Source: an uncultured Acidobacteriota bacterium
Lineage (GTDB): Bacteria; Acidobacteriota; Blastocatellia; Pyrinomonadales; Pyrinomonadaceae
Assembly: GCA_902826795.1 (NCBI GenBank)
Contig: CADEGD010000002.1
Span: forward strand, 7,552-71,551
Reading direction: 5' to 3'
Length of the DNA: 64,000 bases
Positions 27,039-35,415 of the stretch are shown here, one piece after another. The position numbers were made by a program, and so were the translations under genes. Within the stretch, counting starts at the first letter, position 1, and every line of letters begins with the position of its first letter. The notes under the pieces were generated by a model. It did not search any database, had not been told where the DNA came from, and saw nothing but the letters and a program-made list of their open reading frames with translations.

Positions 27039-27926
27039 ATGAAATACGATACAACTCCTCTTTCCATCGATACGGCTGGCGTCGATTTAACCGCACGAGA
27101 GAAGGAGATTCGTTTCGTGCCGGCTGATAGCCCGCCAAATGAATATCGCCATATCGAGTCCGGCGAGATATCGCATCCGACCTTGGTTGGCAGATCGGTT
27201 GGGTTCGAAACATTTATCGAAAGCCGGCCCGATACCAGCAGGCTTGAAGGTATAAAAGAGAAACTCAGCGCTCCGAAATACAGAACTTGGGCTTTGACGG
27301 CGCTGCTTGCGTCGGCCTCCGCATTCGGCGGCGGATTTGCAGTCTATTGGATCGGTTCGCAACGATCGGCGGTCACAACTTCTGAGACCAGGACCGCCGT
27401 TATCGAACCAGAGACGGATATTAATGCGGCCCATACATTTGTCTCTAAAGCTGCTGCTGACTCTGCCGCCGGACAATCGATCGATCAGAGGCCGCTCGTC
27501 GCCCCTGCGGCCAAAGTCCCTCACCCAAACGGACCCGCGACTGAGATAGCCGCCGTCACTCCAGCGTCTGACGATACGAATCGAGTCACTCAAGATCCGC
27601 CATCCAATACAATGGCGGCCAACGCGACCGGCAACGAGTCTCAACAATTGGAGCGTGAAGCGAAAGTCGGAGCTTATGTGGTTGAAAAGCCGAACGGCCG
27701 AAAGCCGTTGGCCCGCTGCGCCGACGGAACCTACAGCTATAGCGCGTCCAAGGCGGCTGCATGTGCCGGGCGTGGCGGAGTGGGCGAGTGGATAGGTGAA
27801 GGCAAAATCGCTCCCACGACTCCGGCGAAACAGGCCGCCTATGTTCTCGGGCCTCGCGGCGGCTGTTACTATTTGGATGGTTCAAGCAAGAAGATCTACG
27901 TCGAAAAGAAGTATTGCGAACAATGA
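27039..27926 (+). CDS. Membrane-anchored DUF3761 protein
   Basis: 295 residues. Cytoplasmic N-terminus of about 80 residues, one membrane helix (ALTALLASASAFGGGFAVYW), a long Ala/Thr-rich linker, then a DUF3761-like segment (ARCADGTYSYSASKAAACAGRGGVGEW). The C-terminal module (VLGPRGGCYYLDGSSKKIYV) is shared with the nuclease upstream. Excellent ribosome-binding site (AAAGGAGGAGC). Thirty bases separate it from the nuclease, so the two form an operon. The shared Cys-containing module may bind a common envelope target; function unknown. Confidence 0.75.
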   Translation: MKYDTTPLSIDTAGVDLTAREKEIRFVPADSPPNEYRHIESGEISHPTLVGRSVGFETFIESRPDTSRLEGIKEKLSAPKYRTWALTALLASASAFGGGFAVYWIGSQRSAVTTSETRTAVIEPETDINAAHTFVSKAAADSAAGQSIDQRPLVAPAAKVPHPNGPATEIAAVTPASDDTNRVTQDPPSNTMAANATGNESQQLEREAKVGAYVVEKPNGRKPLARCADGTYSYSASKAAACAGRGGVGEWIGEGKIAPTTPAKQAAYVLGPRGGCYYLDGSSKKIYVEKKYCEQ

Positions 27927-28372
27927 GTTTAGAAGCACAGATAAAAAACGACCTAACCGACGCGATGAAAACAAAAGACGCGGATCGTCTTTCTACCCTG
28001 CGGATGGTCAAAGCCAATCTAATGAATCGTCGTATCGAGAAAGGCTCGGACCTGACCGATGATGAAATTACGAAGGCCTTGCAGTCGCTTGTTAAGCAGC
28101 GACGTGACTCGATCGAACAGTACGAAAAGGCCGGCCGCACCGAACTTGCCCAGAAAGAGGCTCTAGAGATCTCTCATATCGAGGCATATTTACCGCAAGC
28201 CGCAACCGCCGAAGAGATCGAACAAGCCGTGGCTGCGGCCGTGAGCGAGACCGGAGCGTCGTCAGTGAAAGACATGGGCTCCGTAATGAAGGCCGCCCTC
28301 GCAAAACTTCAGGGTAAAACAGCAGACGGAAAGATGGTCAGCGAAGCCGTAAAGGCAAAGCTTCACTCCTAA
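27923..28372 (+). CDS. yqeY: GatB/YqeY-domain protein
   Basis: 149 residues. N-terminal MSLEAQIKNDLTDAMKTKDADRLSTLRMVKAN and the C-terminal helical domain with GSVMKAALAKLQGKTADGKMVSEAV are diagnostic of YqeY. The family is related to the tail domain of the GatB amidotransferase subunit and is thought to touch tRNA metabolism, but is not characterised. ATG overlaps the preceding stop (ATGA). Confidence 0.92.
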   Translation: MSLEAQIKNDLTDAMKTKDADRLSTLRMVKANLMNRRIEKGSDLTDDEITKALQSLVKQRRDSIEQYEKAGRTELAQKEALEISHIEAYLPQAATAEEIEQAVAAAVSETGASSVKDMGSVMKAALAKLQGKTADGKMVSEAVKAKLHS

Positions 28373-28383
28373 ATCTATAGCTT

Positions 28384-29262
28384 CTAGACGGCCACCGGGG
28401 CGGCGATCTTTCCGTAGGATTGATAGTTATCTAATTTCAGATTCTCGAATTTGAAATTGAGCAGGCCGTCAAGGCCGGTCAGCGAATCAGCTTTAGCGAA
28501 GTGGAGTTTCGGCAAATCGAGCGGTTCGCGTGAGAGGAGTTCGTTGACCTGATCGAGGTGGTTGGAATAGATGTGAAGGTCGCCGAAAGTGTGGATGAAA
28601 TCGCCGACTTCGAGTCCGCAAACGTGCGCGACGAGATGAGTCAGAAGCGCGTAACTTGAGATATTGAACGGCACGCCGAGAAAGGCGTCGGCCGAGCGCT
28701 GGTAGAGTTGGCAGTGGAGCGTCTTAGCGGAACGCGGACGCCCTCGTCCGCTGCGGTCGCTTTCCTGAACCTTGAACTGAAAGAGCGTGTGGCACGGCGG
28801 CAACGCGACTTCGTCGCAGGTCTCGGGGTTCCAGCCGGTTACGATCAGGCGGCGGGAGTTGGGGTTCGTCTCGATCTCTTTTATCAATCTTGCGATCTGA
28901 TCGATGCCGTTCGTCTTTGGATAATCCCCGCCGAACGAACGCCACAAATAACCGTAAACTGGCCCGAGATCGCCCTCGCTCCGATCGAATCTCGAGGTCT
29001 CCTCCTCGGTCGCCCATTCCTGCCAGATGTCGACGCCGCGAGCCCGCAGGTCGGCCTCGTCGGTCGAGCCGCTCAGGAACCAGAACAACTCCTCAGCCAC
29101 CCATCGAAACGGCACACGCTTCGTCGTGACGATCGGGAAACCTTCTCGAAGATCGAACCGGGTCTGATAGCCGAACGCTGAGATCGTGCCCACCCCGGTC
29201 CGGTCCTCGTGCCGCGTGCCTTTTTCGAGAATGTGTTTGAGAAGATCGTGGTATTGACGCAT
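28384..29262 (-). CDS. thyA: Thymidylate synthase with in-frame repeat insert
   Basis: 292 residues. It methylates dUMP to dTMP using methylene-tetrahydrofolate. Catalytic Cys about 157 in ALPPCHTLFQF, then the QLYQRSADAFLGVPFNISSYALL core and the FGDLHIYSNH dUMP-binding segment. Compared with the usual ThyA, residues about 167-180 (ESDRSGRGRPRSAK) are extra, and they are encoded by the hairpin repeat at 28729-28751. The gene is otherwise intact and essential in most bacteria, so the insert must be tolerated. It converges on yqeY. Confidence 0.93.
   Translation of the reverse strand: MRQYHDLLKHILEKGTRHEDRTGVGTISAFGYQTRFDLREGFPIVTTKRVPFRWVAEELFWFLSGSTDEADLRARGVDIWQEWATEEETSRFDRSEGDLGPVYGYLWRSFGGDYPKTNGIDQIARLIKEIETNPNSRRLIVTGWNPETCDEVALPPCHTLFQFKVQESDRSGRGRPRSAKTLHCQLYQRSADAFLGVPFNISSYALLTHLVAHVCGLEVGDFIHTFGDLHIYSNHLDQVNELLSREPLDLPKLHFAKADSLTGLDGLLNFKFENLKLDNYQSYGKIAAPVAV
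28729..28751. repeat. REP-like hairpin inside thyA
   Basis: GGAAC followed by GCGGACG-CCCT-CGTCCGC, a 7-bp stem with tetraloop. All 23 bases are identical to the left end of the inverted-pair element at 39356. It is read on the minus strand as part of the extra peptide of ThyA. Confidence 0.85.
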
Positions 29263-29268
29263 TGAGGA

Positions 29269-29382
29269 AATTGTAAATGGTTGACCGGAAATTGTTAATC
29301 GATGGCTCGAAACTGTAGATAGAAAGACACTTTCGAGTTACCAATTTCGAGTTTCCAGTTCGGTTCGCAACCATTTACAATT
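29269..29382. repeat. Palindromic element between thyA and next gene
   Basis: 15-bp perfect inverted ends (AATTGTAAATGGTTG at 29269-29283 and its complement at 29368-29382) with inner complementary words (CTCGAAA / TTTCGAG). The 114-bp, AT-rich, gene-free segment fits a small non-autonomous palindromic element. It lies in the divergent promoter region of thyA. Confidence 0.6.
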
Positions 29383-29394
29383 ACGCTGGTTATT

Positions 29395-29868
29395 ATGACG
29401 CGGAAATTAGAGGTCAGTTTCAATAGTCCGCAGTGCGGATGGATGTCGATAGGGTTTGAGGACGGCGTGAACGAGTTTCATACGACGACGGCTCACGCTC
29501 CGCACGCGACGGCATTGCCCGACCTGATGAGGATATTGTCCGAGTTGGCTGATCCGTCGTCATCAGATAATGAGCATTTGCTTAGATGGAATCGCGATCC
29601 CGAAGAGTTTGATTTTCGGTTTGTAAGAAACAGTGACGAACTCACTATCGAGATCTATCAGTATCCGACCGAAGATCGTGATTCTGCCGAACGCGAGTTA
29701 GTTTACTCGCACTCAGGTTCTGTCGCCGAGACGCTCACTGCATTTGCCGTGACTTTTAACCAGCTCTACGAAGACCGCGATACGGACGAGTTCGAGTTCA
29801 ATTGGCGCCAGCCGTTTCCGTATAAAGAGTTTGAGGAATTTAAAGGAAAGGTTAATCGGGATATTTGA
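29395..29868 (+). CDS. Unknown soluble acidic protein
   Basis: 157 residues, acidic, no signal peptide. Beta-rich N-terminus (TRKLEVSFNSPQCGWMSIGFEDG), an Asp/Glu-rich centre and an aromatic tail (EFNWRQPFPYKEFEEFKGK). I do not recognise the family. TACGCT at 29382-29387 lies seven bases before the ATG, so the message may be leaderless. It sits 22 bases before a toxin-antitoxin pair, but no link is evident; such small acidic proteins can be immunity or inhibitor proteins, which is only a guess. Confidence 0.55.
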   Translation: MTRKLEVSFNSPQCGWMSIGFEDGVNEFHTTTAHAPHATALPDLMRILSELADPSSSDNEHLLRWNRDPEEFDFRFVRNSDELTIEIYQYPTEDRDSAERELVYSHSGSVAETLTAFAVTFNQLYEDRDTDEFEFNWRQPFPYKEFEEFKGKVNRDI

Positions 29869-29890
29869 GATAGAATAAGAGTTGGGAGTT

Positions 29891-30115
29891 ATGAACACGT
29901 CAACGATCTCAAATATTGAAAAGAGCATTTTTGCTCTGCCGTTGAATGAGCAGAAGCGACTAATATCTCGCATCTCGAAAACGCTGAGAAAGCGGGAGGA
30001 TGCAGAGAAGGACGCTCAACTGCTTGCAATGGCTAACGATCCGGCAATTCAGCGGGAAATAAGAGAGATCGAGCGAGAATTCATGCATACCGAACTGGAT
30101 GGGCTTCCTGAGTGA
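29891..30115 (+). CDS. Antitoxin of MazF-like pair
   Basis: 74 residues from ATG 29891. N-terminus TISNIEKSIFALPLNEQKRLISRISKTLR reads as a helical dimerisation segment like that of addiction-module antidotes; the acidic C-terminus (REIEREFMHTELDGLPE) is the usual toxin-binding tail. Overlaps the mazF start by four bases. Named by position and shape; no MazE-type DNA-binding motif is certain. Confidence 0.75.
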   Translation: MNTSTISNIEKSIFALPLNEQKRLISRISKTLRKREDAEKDAQLLAMANDPAIQREIREIEREFMHTELDGLPE

Positions 30116-30456
30116 TCAAACGCGGCGAGATATATTTCGTTGATCTCGATCCAGTCAGCGGAAGAGAACAAAGTGGCCGTCGTCCCGTTCTCGTTGTTTC
30201 ATCGAACACGATTAATCGTTTACCGCTGGTCGTCGCTGTGGTGGCCGGAACGAAGGGTTCAAACGTTCCTAACGACTACCCAACAAGTGTGAGGGTTCCC
30301 GCTCCCGAAAGTGGATTGCAAATCGAGACGGTATTCATGTGTTTTCAGCTACGGTCTATAGGTCACCGTCGATTTCCAGACAAACCTTCCGGAAAAGTTT
30401 CTGACGAAATAATGGAGAAGATCGAGGATACCATTCGGTATTGTCTTGAGTTGTGA
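30112..30456 (+). CDS. mazF: MazF/PemK-type endoribonuclease toxin
   Basis: 114 residues, full length. IKRGEIYFVDLDPVSGREQSGRRPVLVVSSN is the family hallmark, with the catalytic Arg in GRRP, and the later Thr/Ser and Cys strands follow (IETVFMCFQLRSI). It cuts single-stranded RNA at short motifs. The start codon is GTG overlapping the antitoxin stop. Its own stop overlaps the next gene's GTG. Confidence 0.92.
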   Translation: MIKRGEIYFVDLDPVSGREQSGRRPVLVVSSNTINRLPLVVAVVAGTKGSNVPNDYPTSVRVPAPESGLQIETVFMCFQLRSIGHRRFPDKPSGKVSDEIMEKIEDTIRYCLEL

Positions 30457-31445
30457 AAGAGAAACTACTAGACCTGCTGGCCTGCCCGACGTGTGGTGGG
30501 GACATTTTGTTGGCGTACGCTAGTAAATACGACGACAAAGAGATAATCGAGGGCGTGCTGACGTGTAAGAAGTGCGAGCGCGAATATAAGGTCGTGCGCG
30601 GAGTGCCGCGGTTTGCGGATCTGGGCAAGATCGAGGCGGACAAGGCCGAGACGGCTGAGAATTTCGGCTGGCAGTGGACGCATTTCACGCAGGAAGATCC
30701 GAAGTATCTCGATCAGTTTCTGGGCTGGCTGCAACCGGTGAAGCCGGAGTTTTTCGAAGGCAAGACCGTGATCGAGGGTGGATGCGGCAAAGGACGCCAC
30801 ACTAAGCTCGCGGCCGAATGGGGAGCGAAGGACGTCGTGGGCATTGACCTTGGCGACGGCGTCGAGTCGGCATTTACGTTGACGCGGAATCTGCCGAACG
30901 CGCACATCGTTCAGTGCGACATCTTCAAGCTGCCGCTCAAGAAAGCGTTCGATTACGCATTCAGCGTCGGCGTGCTTCACCACACGCCCGATCCGAAAAA
31001 AGCGTTCCTTTCGCTCGCTTCGAAGGTGCAAAAGAGCGGACACATATCCGCGTGGGTTTACGGCGCCGAGAACAACGAGTGGATCACGAAATACGTGAAC
31101 CCGATCCGCGAAGGATTCACGTCAAAGATCAGTCAGCCGATGCTCTATCAGCTGTCGAAGCTGCCGACGCTGTCGCTTTTCTTGACGACGAAGCTCGTCT
31201 ATCGGCCCGCAAACATCGCCGCAAAACCGGTAGCGAAGAAACTTTTCTACAACGACTATCTAAACCACCTCGGCACTTTCGGCTGGCGCGAACAGCATAA
31301 CATCGTCTTCGATCACCTCGTTGCACCGACGGCTTTCTATATATCAAAGGAAGAGTTTGAAGATTGGTGGAAAGATGCGAAGGCGAGCGAGGTCGAGATC
31401 GTCTGGCACAACAGCAATAGCTGGTGCGGCTACGGCAGACTGTGA
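30453..31445 (+). CDS. Trm112-domain SAM methyltransferase
   Basis: 330 residues. The N-terminal Trm112-like zinc ribbon (LACPTCGG ... CKKCEREYKVVRGVPRF) is fused to a class I methyltransferase: motif I VIEGGCGKGRHT, acidic loop VVGIDLGDG and post-motif LHHTPDP. Such fusions often modify small molecules, quinones or glycans rather than tRNA. The GTG start overlaps the mazF stop by four bases, an unusual translational coupling of a toxin to a housekeeping-like enzyme. Confidence 0.83.
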   Translation: MKEKLLDLLACPTCGGDILLAYASKYDDKEIIEGVLTCKKCEREYKVVRGVPRFADLGKIEADKAETAENFGWQWTHFTQEDPKYLDQFLGWLQPVKPEFFEGKTVIEGGCGKGRHTKLAAEWGAKDVVGIDLGDGVESAFTLTRNLPNAHIVQCDIFKLPLKKAFDYAFSVGVLHHTPDPKKAFLSLASKVQKSGHISAWVYGAENNEWITKYVNPIREGFTSKISQPMLYQLSKLPTLSLFLTTKLVYRPANIAAKPVAKKLFYNDYLNHLGTFGWREQHNIVFDHLVAPTAFYISKEEFEDWWKDAKASEVEIVWHNSNSWCGYGRL

Positions 31446-31528
31446 TTTTGCCCGCAAAATACGCGAAAGATCGCGAAAAGTAGATCTTCGGATTTTAGCG
31501 AGTTTTCGAGTATTTCGCGGGAATTCAT

Positions 31529-32176
31529 ATGAAGTTTGATACGGGAATCGACAAGAAGTACCGCAAGTCGGTCGAGGATGCGTTCGGCGCGATCATGGAG
31601 CATGGGAACGACATGCACCGAACGATCGCAAATCACATCCTGAAGTCGGACATGCTCGTGCGGGTGCGGCCGGTGAGTGAAGTTAACGCTTCGGGCGTAA
31701 CCGGCGTGATCGACCCTGCGGCGACGAATGAGAAGATTGCGGAAGAACGGCTCGGGCTAAGAGAAGCACTCGGCGAGGTGTATATCGCCATTGCCGAAGA
31801 GACGATCGACACCGGCGGGCAACGCGGATGCGAGGGGACTTTCGTACACGAAGGCCGGCATGCGTATGACTTTGCTCGAATGATAGAAAGTTATTCGAAC
31901 GCGGATGTGAACCCGCTGAGCGTGTTTGACCCAACGCTCTACGAACTCGAACTCGAAGCCCACAAGATCTCCGGCGACTACATGCTTTGTATCGATAAGC
32001 CTGAGTACATCGACGAAGGTCTCGGCCTCATGATCCTCGCCCGCAAGACCGACATCGAACCTTGCTACGTCGACGACACCGGCATCCACAAACGCCTCTG
32101 CGACAGCTACGGCCTGACCCCCGACGGCAATCAAGGTCCAAGAGCGAGTGAATTGTTGGGCTTGAAGCAAAAATGA
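31529..32176 (+). CDS. Unknown protein with HEGRHAYD motif
   Basis: 215 residues, soluble, no signal peptide. The TFVHEGRHAYDFARMIES stretch resembles a zinc-peptidase HExxH helix but with G-R between the usual residues (H-E-G-R-H fits HExxH), followed about 32 residues later by an acidic YELELEAHKISGDY that could supply the third ligand. I do not recognise the family. A small metallopeptidase of toxin-like or gluzincin type is plausible, not proven. Confidence 0.6.
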   Translation: MKFDTGIDKKYRKSVEDAFGAIMEHGNDMHRTIANHILKSDMLVRVRPVSEVNASGVTGVIDPAATNEKIAEERLGLREALGEVYIAIAEETIDTGGQRGCEGTFVHEGRHAYDFARMIESYSNADVNPLSVFDPTLYELELEAHKISGDYMLCIDKPEYIDEGLGLMILARKTDIEPCYVDDTGIHKRLCDSYGLTPDGNQGPRASELLGLKQK

Positions 32177-32198
32177 TCTCCGGGTCTTTCACCTATAC

Positions 32199-32204
32199 TA
32201 TAAT
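32199..32204 (+). promoter_or_regulatory. -10 box of leaderless start
   Basis: TATAAT ends exactly seven bases before ATG 32212. It fixes the start codon of the TPR gene and excludes the earlier in-frame ATG at 32173, which lies upstream of the promoter. Confidence 0.6.
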
Positions 32205-32211
32205 CGTCCGT

Positions 32212-33996
32212 ATGGCTCTCCTCACGACTATGCGAAACCCTTCAAAGATCGTCCTGTCGATACTGATAATGTCAGTGACCGCTGCCACTCTGTTTGCTCA
32301 GGAAACTCCGCCGCGAACGGCCCAGGACTTCTTCGATGAAGGAGTCAGGCTGATCAAAGAGTCAGACCATAACGGCGCTTTAACAGCGTTTCGAGAAAGT
32401 CTGCGCCTTCAACCACAACAGCCGGAGGCCTATGCAAATATCGGTTCGGTGCTCATATTTCTAAAACGCCCGGAAGAAGCAGTAACCGCATATCGAGAAG
32501 CCATTCGACTCAAGCCCAATGAAGGGTCGTTTCATACCGGACTATGTGTCGCGTTGAGCGAGGGGCGAAAACACACGGAAGCGATTTCGGCCTGTCAGGA
32601 GGGGATCAGAAAATCTCCTGCATCGGGTGAAGCACAATTAACCCTTCTGTCCGCGCTGGACCGTTCCGGTCGCCCCGACAGTGAATTGATGACCGCCATC
32701 AATTCGGCACTTTCCCGATTCGCGAACGACTCTCGTTTAAAAGGATTTGCCGCATTTTATGCGATGCGGAGCGGTCGCCCCGAGGCCTCCGTACCCTTTT
32801 GGGAAGATCTCGTAAGAGCCGAGCCAACCTCATCTTACTACGCAGCACAGCTTGCGATTGCCTTGCTTCTGGTTGAACGAGAAGCCGAGGCTCTGGGCTA
32901 TGCCAAGAGGTCATTGGAGATCAATCCGCAGGATCTGCACGCCCAGTATTTTATGGGTAGACTTTTCCTTGAACTTGGACAGCATAACGACGCGGTAGCG
33001 GCTTTTCGCAGAGCCATGAATGCGCAACCTAGCATTCGAGATGCGAACTATCAACTAGCAGTAGCTCTCGACAGACTTGGTCGACAGGATCTCGCCGTTG
33101 AAGAGTTTCAGAAAGCCATCGCACTCGACCCTGACGGATTTACGGTCAATTACGAATTTGGGCGACTGCTCGGCGGAATGGGACGGTTCGAAGAAGCGAT
33201 TGGGCCGCATCGAAAAGCGCTCGCGTTGCAGCCGAACAACTTTGCCGCGAAAGTGGGCCTCGGGCTTGTTCTTTTTGAGTCGACAAACTTTGAAGAAGCA
33301 CTCAAGCATTTAGAAGATGCCGACCGCCAGAAACCCGGCGATAGCGTCGTCATGATGTTTCTTGGCGTCACTCGTCAACGGCAGCAGAGCATTCCTCGCA
33401 TCAACGAGATGAAGCAATTTGCCAAGACAAATCCCCAGAATACAAAGATTCGCGTACAACTGATACAACTTCTTTCCTACGCGAGACGGATCGACGAAGC
33501 TGAGCCTTACGTCCAGGAATTTTTTGAACTGAAACCGGTGGATCCGCGCCTTTACCAAAGTGTTGCCGTAGCTTATTCGACTTCTGGATTTAAGGATAAG
33601 GCGTTGGACGTGTATCTGAGATCGTTGGAGATCGGTGAAGATGCCGGAACGCACTTTGGAATTGCGAACCTGTATGGCGGATTTGGCAAATATGAAGAAG
33701 CAAGTGCGGCCTGGATCAAAGGTTTTGCTCTCCGCTCCGACGTGCCGGGATTTTTAACCCTTTATGGTCATCATCTTCGAGACGCAGGAAAGCGACGGGA
33801 GGCGTTGGAAGCCTTCAAACGGGCTCTCGCCCTCCAACCAATGAACGAGGCGGCCTTGGCGAATGCAGCGGTCCTGTCCGGGCGGCTCGGAGAAATGGAT
33901 GCGGCAAGGGTCTACGTGAATACGCTAGGTGCGATCGACCCGGCGAGAGCGCGTCGCATCGAGCGCTGTTTGCCGTATCTGCGCGTTTGGCTCTAA
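32212..33996 (+). CDS. Secreted TPR-array protein
   Basis: 594 residues. A signal peptide (VLSILIMSVTAATLFAQ) precedes about twelve or more TPR units, for example AQDFFDEGVRLIKESDHNGALTAFRESLRLQPQ and EAYANIGSVLIFLKRPEEAVTAYREAIRLKPN, running to the C-terminus. It is a periplasmic or outer-membrane scaffold of the kind abundant in acidobacteria. Start set by the leaderless promoter. The downstream methyltransferase begins ten bases after its stop. Confidence 0.85.
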   Translation: MALLTTMRNPSKIVLSILIMSVTAATLFAQETPPRTAQDFFDEGVRLIKESDHNGALTAFRESLRLQPQQPEAYANIGSVLIFLKRPEEAVTAYREAIRLKPNEGSFHTGLCVALSEGRKHTEAISACQEGIRKSPASGEAQLTLLSALDRSGRPDSELMTAINSALSRFANDSRLKGFAAFYAMRSGRPEASVPFWEDLVRAEPTSSYYAAQLAIALLLVEREAEALGYAKRSLEINPQDLHAQYFMGRLFLELGQHNDAVAAFRRAMNAQPSIRDANYQLAVALDRLGRQDLAVEEFQKAIALDPDGFTVNYEFGRLLGGMGRFEEAIGPHRKALALQPNNFAAKVGLGLVLFESTNFEEALKHLEDADRQKPGDSVVMMFLGVTRQRQQSIPRINEMKQFAKTNPQNTKIRVQLIQLLSYARRIDEAEPYVQEFFELKPVDPRLYQSVAVAYSTSGFKDKALDVYLRSLEIGEDAGTHFGIANLYGGFGKYEEASAAWIKGFALRSDVPGFLTLYGHHLRDAGKRREALEAFKRALALQPMNEAALANAAVLSGRLGEMDAARVYVNTLGAIDPARARRIERCLPYLRVWL

Positions 33997-34006
33997 ACTT
34001 TTACTG

Positions 34007-34777
34007 ATGAGCACGGCTTTACCGCAAGAAATGCAGCAGCACACCTACGCGATCATGGACCGCGTGGAGGATTCGCATTGGTGGTTCGTTGGGCGGCGGG
34101 CGATTCTCGAATCGTTTTTGAAAGGGATCGTCGCGAAGCTAAATACGGAACGAGCTAAAGCTCGCACTCTCAACTTGCTGGACGTCGGCTGCGGGACGGG
34201 GGCGAATCTGGAGATGTTATCGGCATTTGGGAATGCTGAGGGTGTTGATGTATCGGATGATGCATTGGAGTTTTGCCGACGCAAGGGTTTGACAGTACAG
34301 AAAGGCCTTGCGGAGAAGCTGCCATACGAACACGGAGCGTTCGACGTAACGACCGCACTCGACGTAGTCGAGCACCTAGACGACGATATCGCTGGCCTCA
34401 GAGAAATGTATCGCGTTACCAAGCACGGCGGGTATTCGCTGATCTTCGTGCCGGCGTTTATGTGGCTGTGGGGCGTTCAAGACGACATTTCTCATCACCG
34501 AATTCGGTACACAAAAAAAGAGATTGTCGAACGGCTCAAGCAGGCCGGCTATTCGGTCGAACGTGCGACCTACGCGAACTTTACCTTCTTCGCTCCGATC
34601 CTTGGCGGGCGGACGTTGATGCGCGTCTCGGGCATCAAGCCGGAATCAGAAAATAACATCACCATCTCCGCGCTCAACGGCGTCTTCGGCAAACTCTTCT
34701 CCGCCGAACGCCATATCCTGAAAAACTTCGATTTCCCTTTTGGCGTCTCGATCGTCGTAGTCGCTCGGAAGAACTAA
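34007..34777 (+). CDS. Class I SAM methyltransferase
   Basis: 256 residues. Motif I LLDVGCGTGANLEM, acidic AEGVDVSDDALEFC, and FDVTTALDVVEHLDDD are textbook. The YAIMDRVEDSHWWFVGRR N-terminus is that of the group often found in glycan or lipid loci. A hydrophobic patch (YANFTFFAPILGG) suggests a membrane-near acceptor. ATG 34007 follows TAAACT by seven bases. Substrate unknown. Confidence 0.85.
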   Translation: MSTALPQEMQQHTYAIMDRVEDSHWWFVGRRAILESFLKGIVAKLNTERAKARTLNLLDVGCGTGANLEMLSAFGNAEGVDVSDDALEFCRRKGLTVQKGLAEKLPYEHGAFDVTTALDVVEHLDDDIAGLREMYRVTKHGGYSLIFVPAFMWLWGVQDDISHHRIRYTKKEIVERLKQAGYSVERATYANFTFFAPILGGRTLMRVSGIKPESENNITISALNGVFGKLFSAERHILKNFDFPFGVSIVVVARKN

Positions 34778-35044
34778 CTGTTCGACGATTTAGTTCGCCG
34801 CAGTAACGCTTTAGTACGGCGTTAGACCTGCAAGGATATCGATGAATTGCCGTCTGGAGAGTCGCAAAGACGCCTGTATCTGCCTATCTTTCAAGTGTTT
34901 ACGACGAACAGCTCCGCACTGTAATCGTCCGCAACCCCGCTTTGGCATCTTTCTTGCCATTCATTCAATTGCACGCCAGTTTGTCTCTCTTCCGTGTAAC
35001 GCCAAGCTGGCGAGAACTAGAACAATTAGGGAGTAAAATTTGTC
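34778..35044. other. Intergenic gap
   Basis: 267 bases with no convincing gene. It contains the promoter and ribosome-binding region (AGGGAG) of the small Arg/Tyr-rich gene. I see no terminator or repeat. Confidence 0.4.
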
Positions 35045-35389
35045 ATGAAAAACATTCTGAAGTTTGGAATTCTTTCGACGGCAATGTCATTCGGCATTAT
35101 CTTGGCTTCTGCGGACACGGCAAACGCGCAGAATCGCCGATACGCAAATCGGGAATACCGCGACGACGTTCGTGAGGCACGTCAGGACTATAATAGGCGT
35201 GTCCGCAACGGCGACCGCAGGAAGGCAGTACGTGAATATCGCGAAGATATCAGGGACGCCAGACGCGAATATCGCAGCAACGTCAGGCGTGATCGCTATG
35301 GCTGGTTTTGGTACCAGAACGGACGACGTTATCACCGACCGTTCTCAGCGTGGAACTATCGCAACGGATATTTCTATCGTAGATATTAA
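35045..35389 (+). CDS. Small secreted Arg/Tyr-rich protein
   Basis: 114 residues. Signal peptide (MKNILKFGILSTAMSFGIILASADTANA) then an extremely basic mature region built of repeating REYR / RRDV-like units (REYRDDVREARQDYNRRVRNG, KAVREYREDIRDARREYR) and an aromatic tail (WFWYQNGRRYHRPFSAWNY). The helix-forming repeats suggest binding to polyanions or membranes in the periplasm. Ribosome-binding site AGGGAG, terminator immediately after. No known family. Confidence 0.75.
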   Translation: MKNILKFGILSTAMSFGIILASADTANAQNRRYANREYRDDVREARQDYNRRVRNGDRRKAVREYREDIRDARREYRSNVRRDRYGWFWYQNGRRYHRPFSAWNYRNGYFYRRY

Positions 35390-35415
35390 TTAGCCAGCCA
35401 GCAGTTCGCAGGTTT

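Noticed and set aside
30468-31043. 191-codon minus-strand frame
   Set aside because: Antisense to the Trm112-methyltransferase, whose motifs are clear on the other strand.
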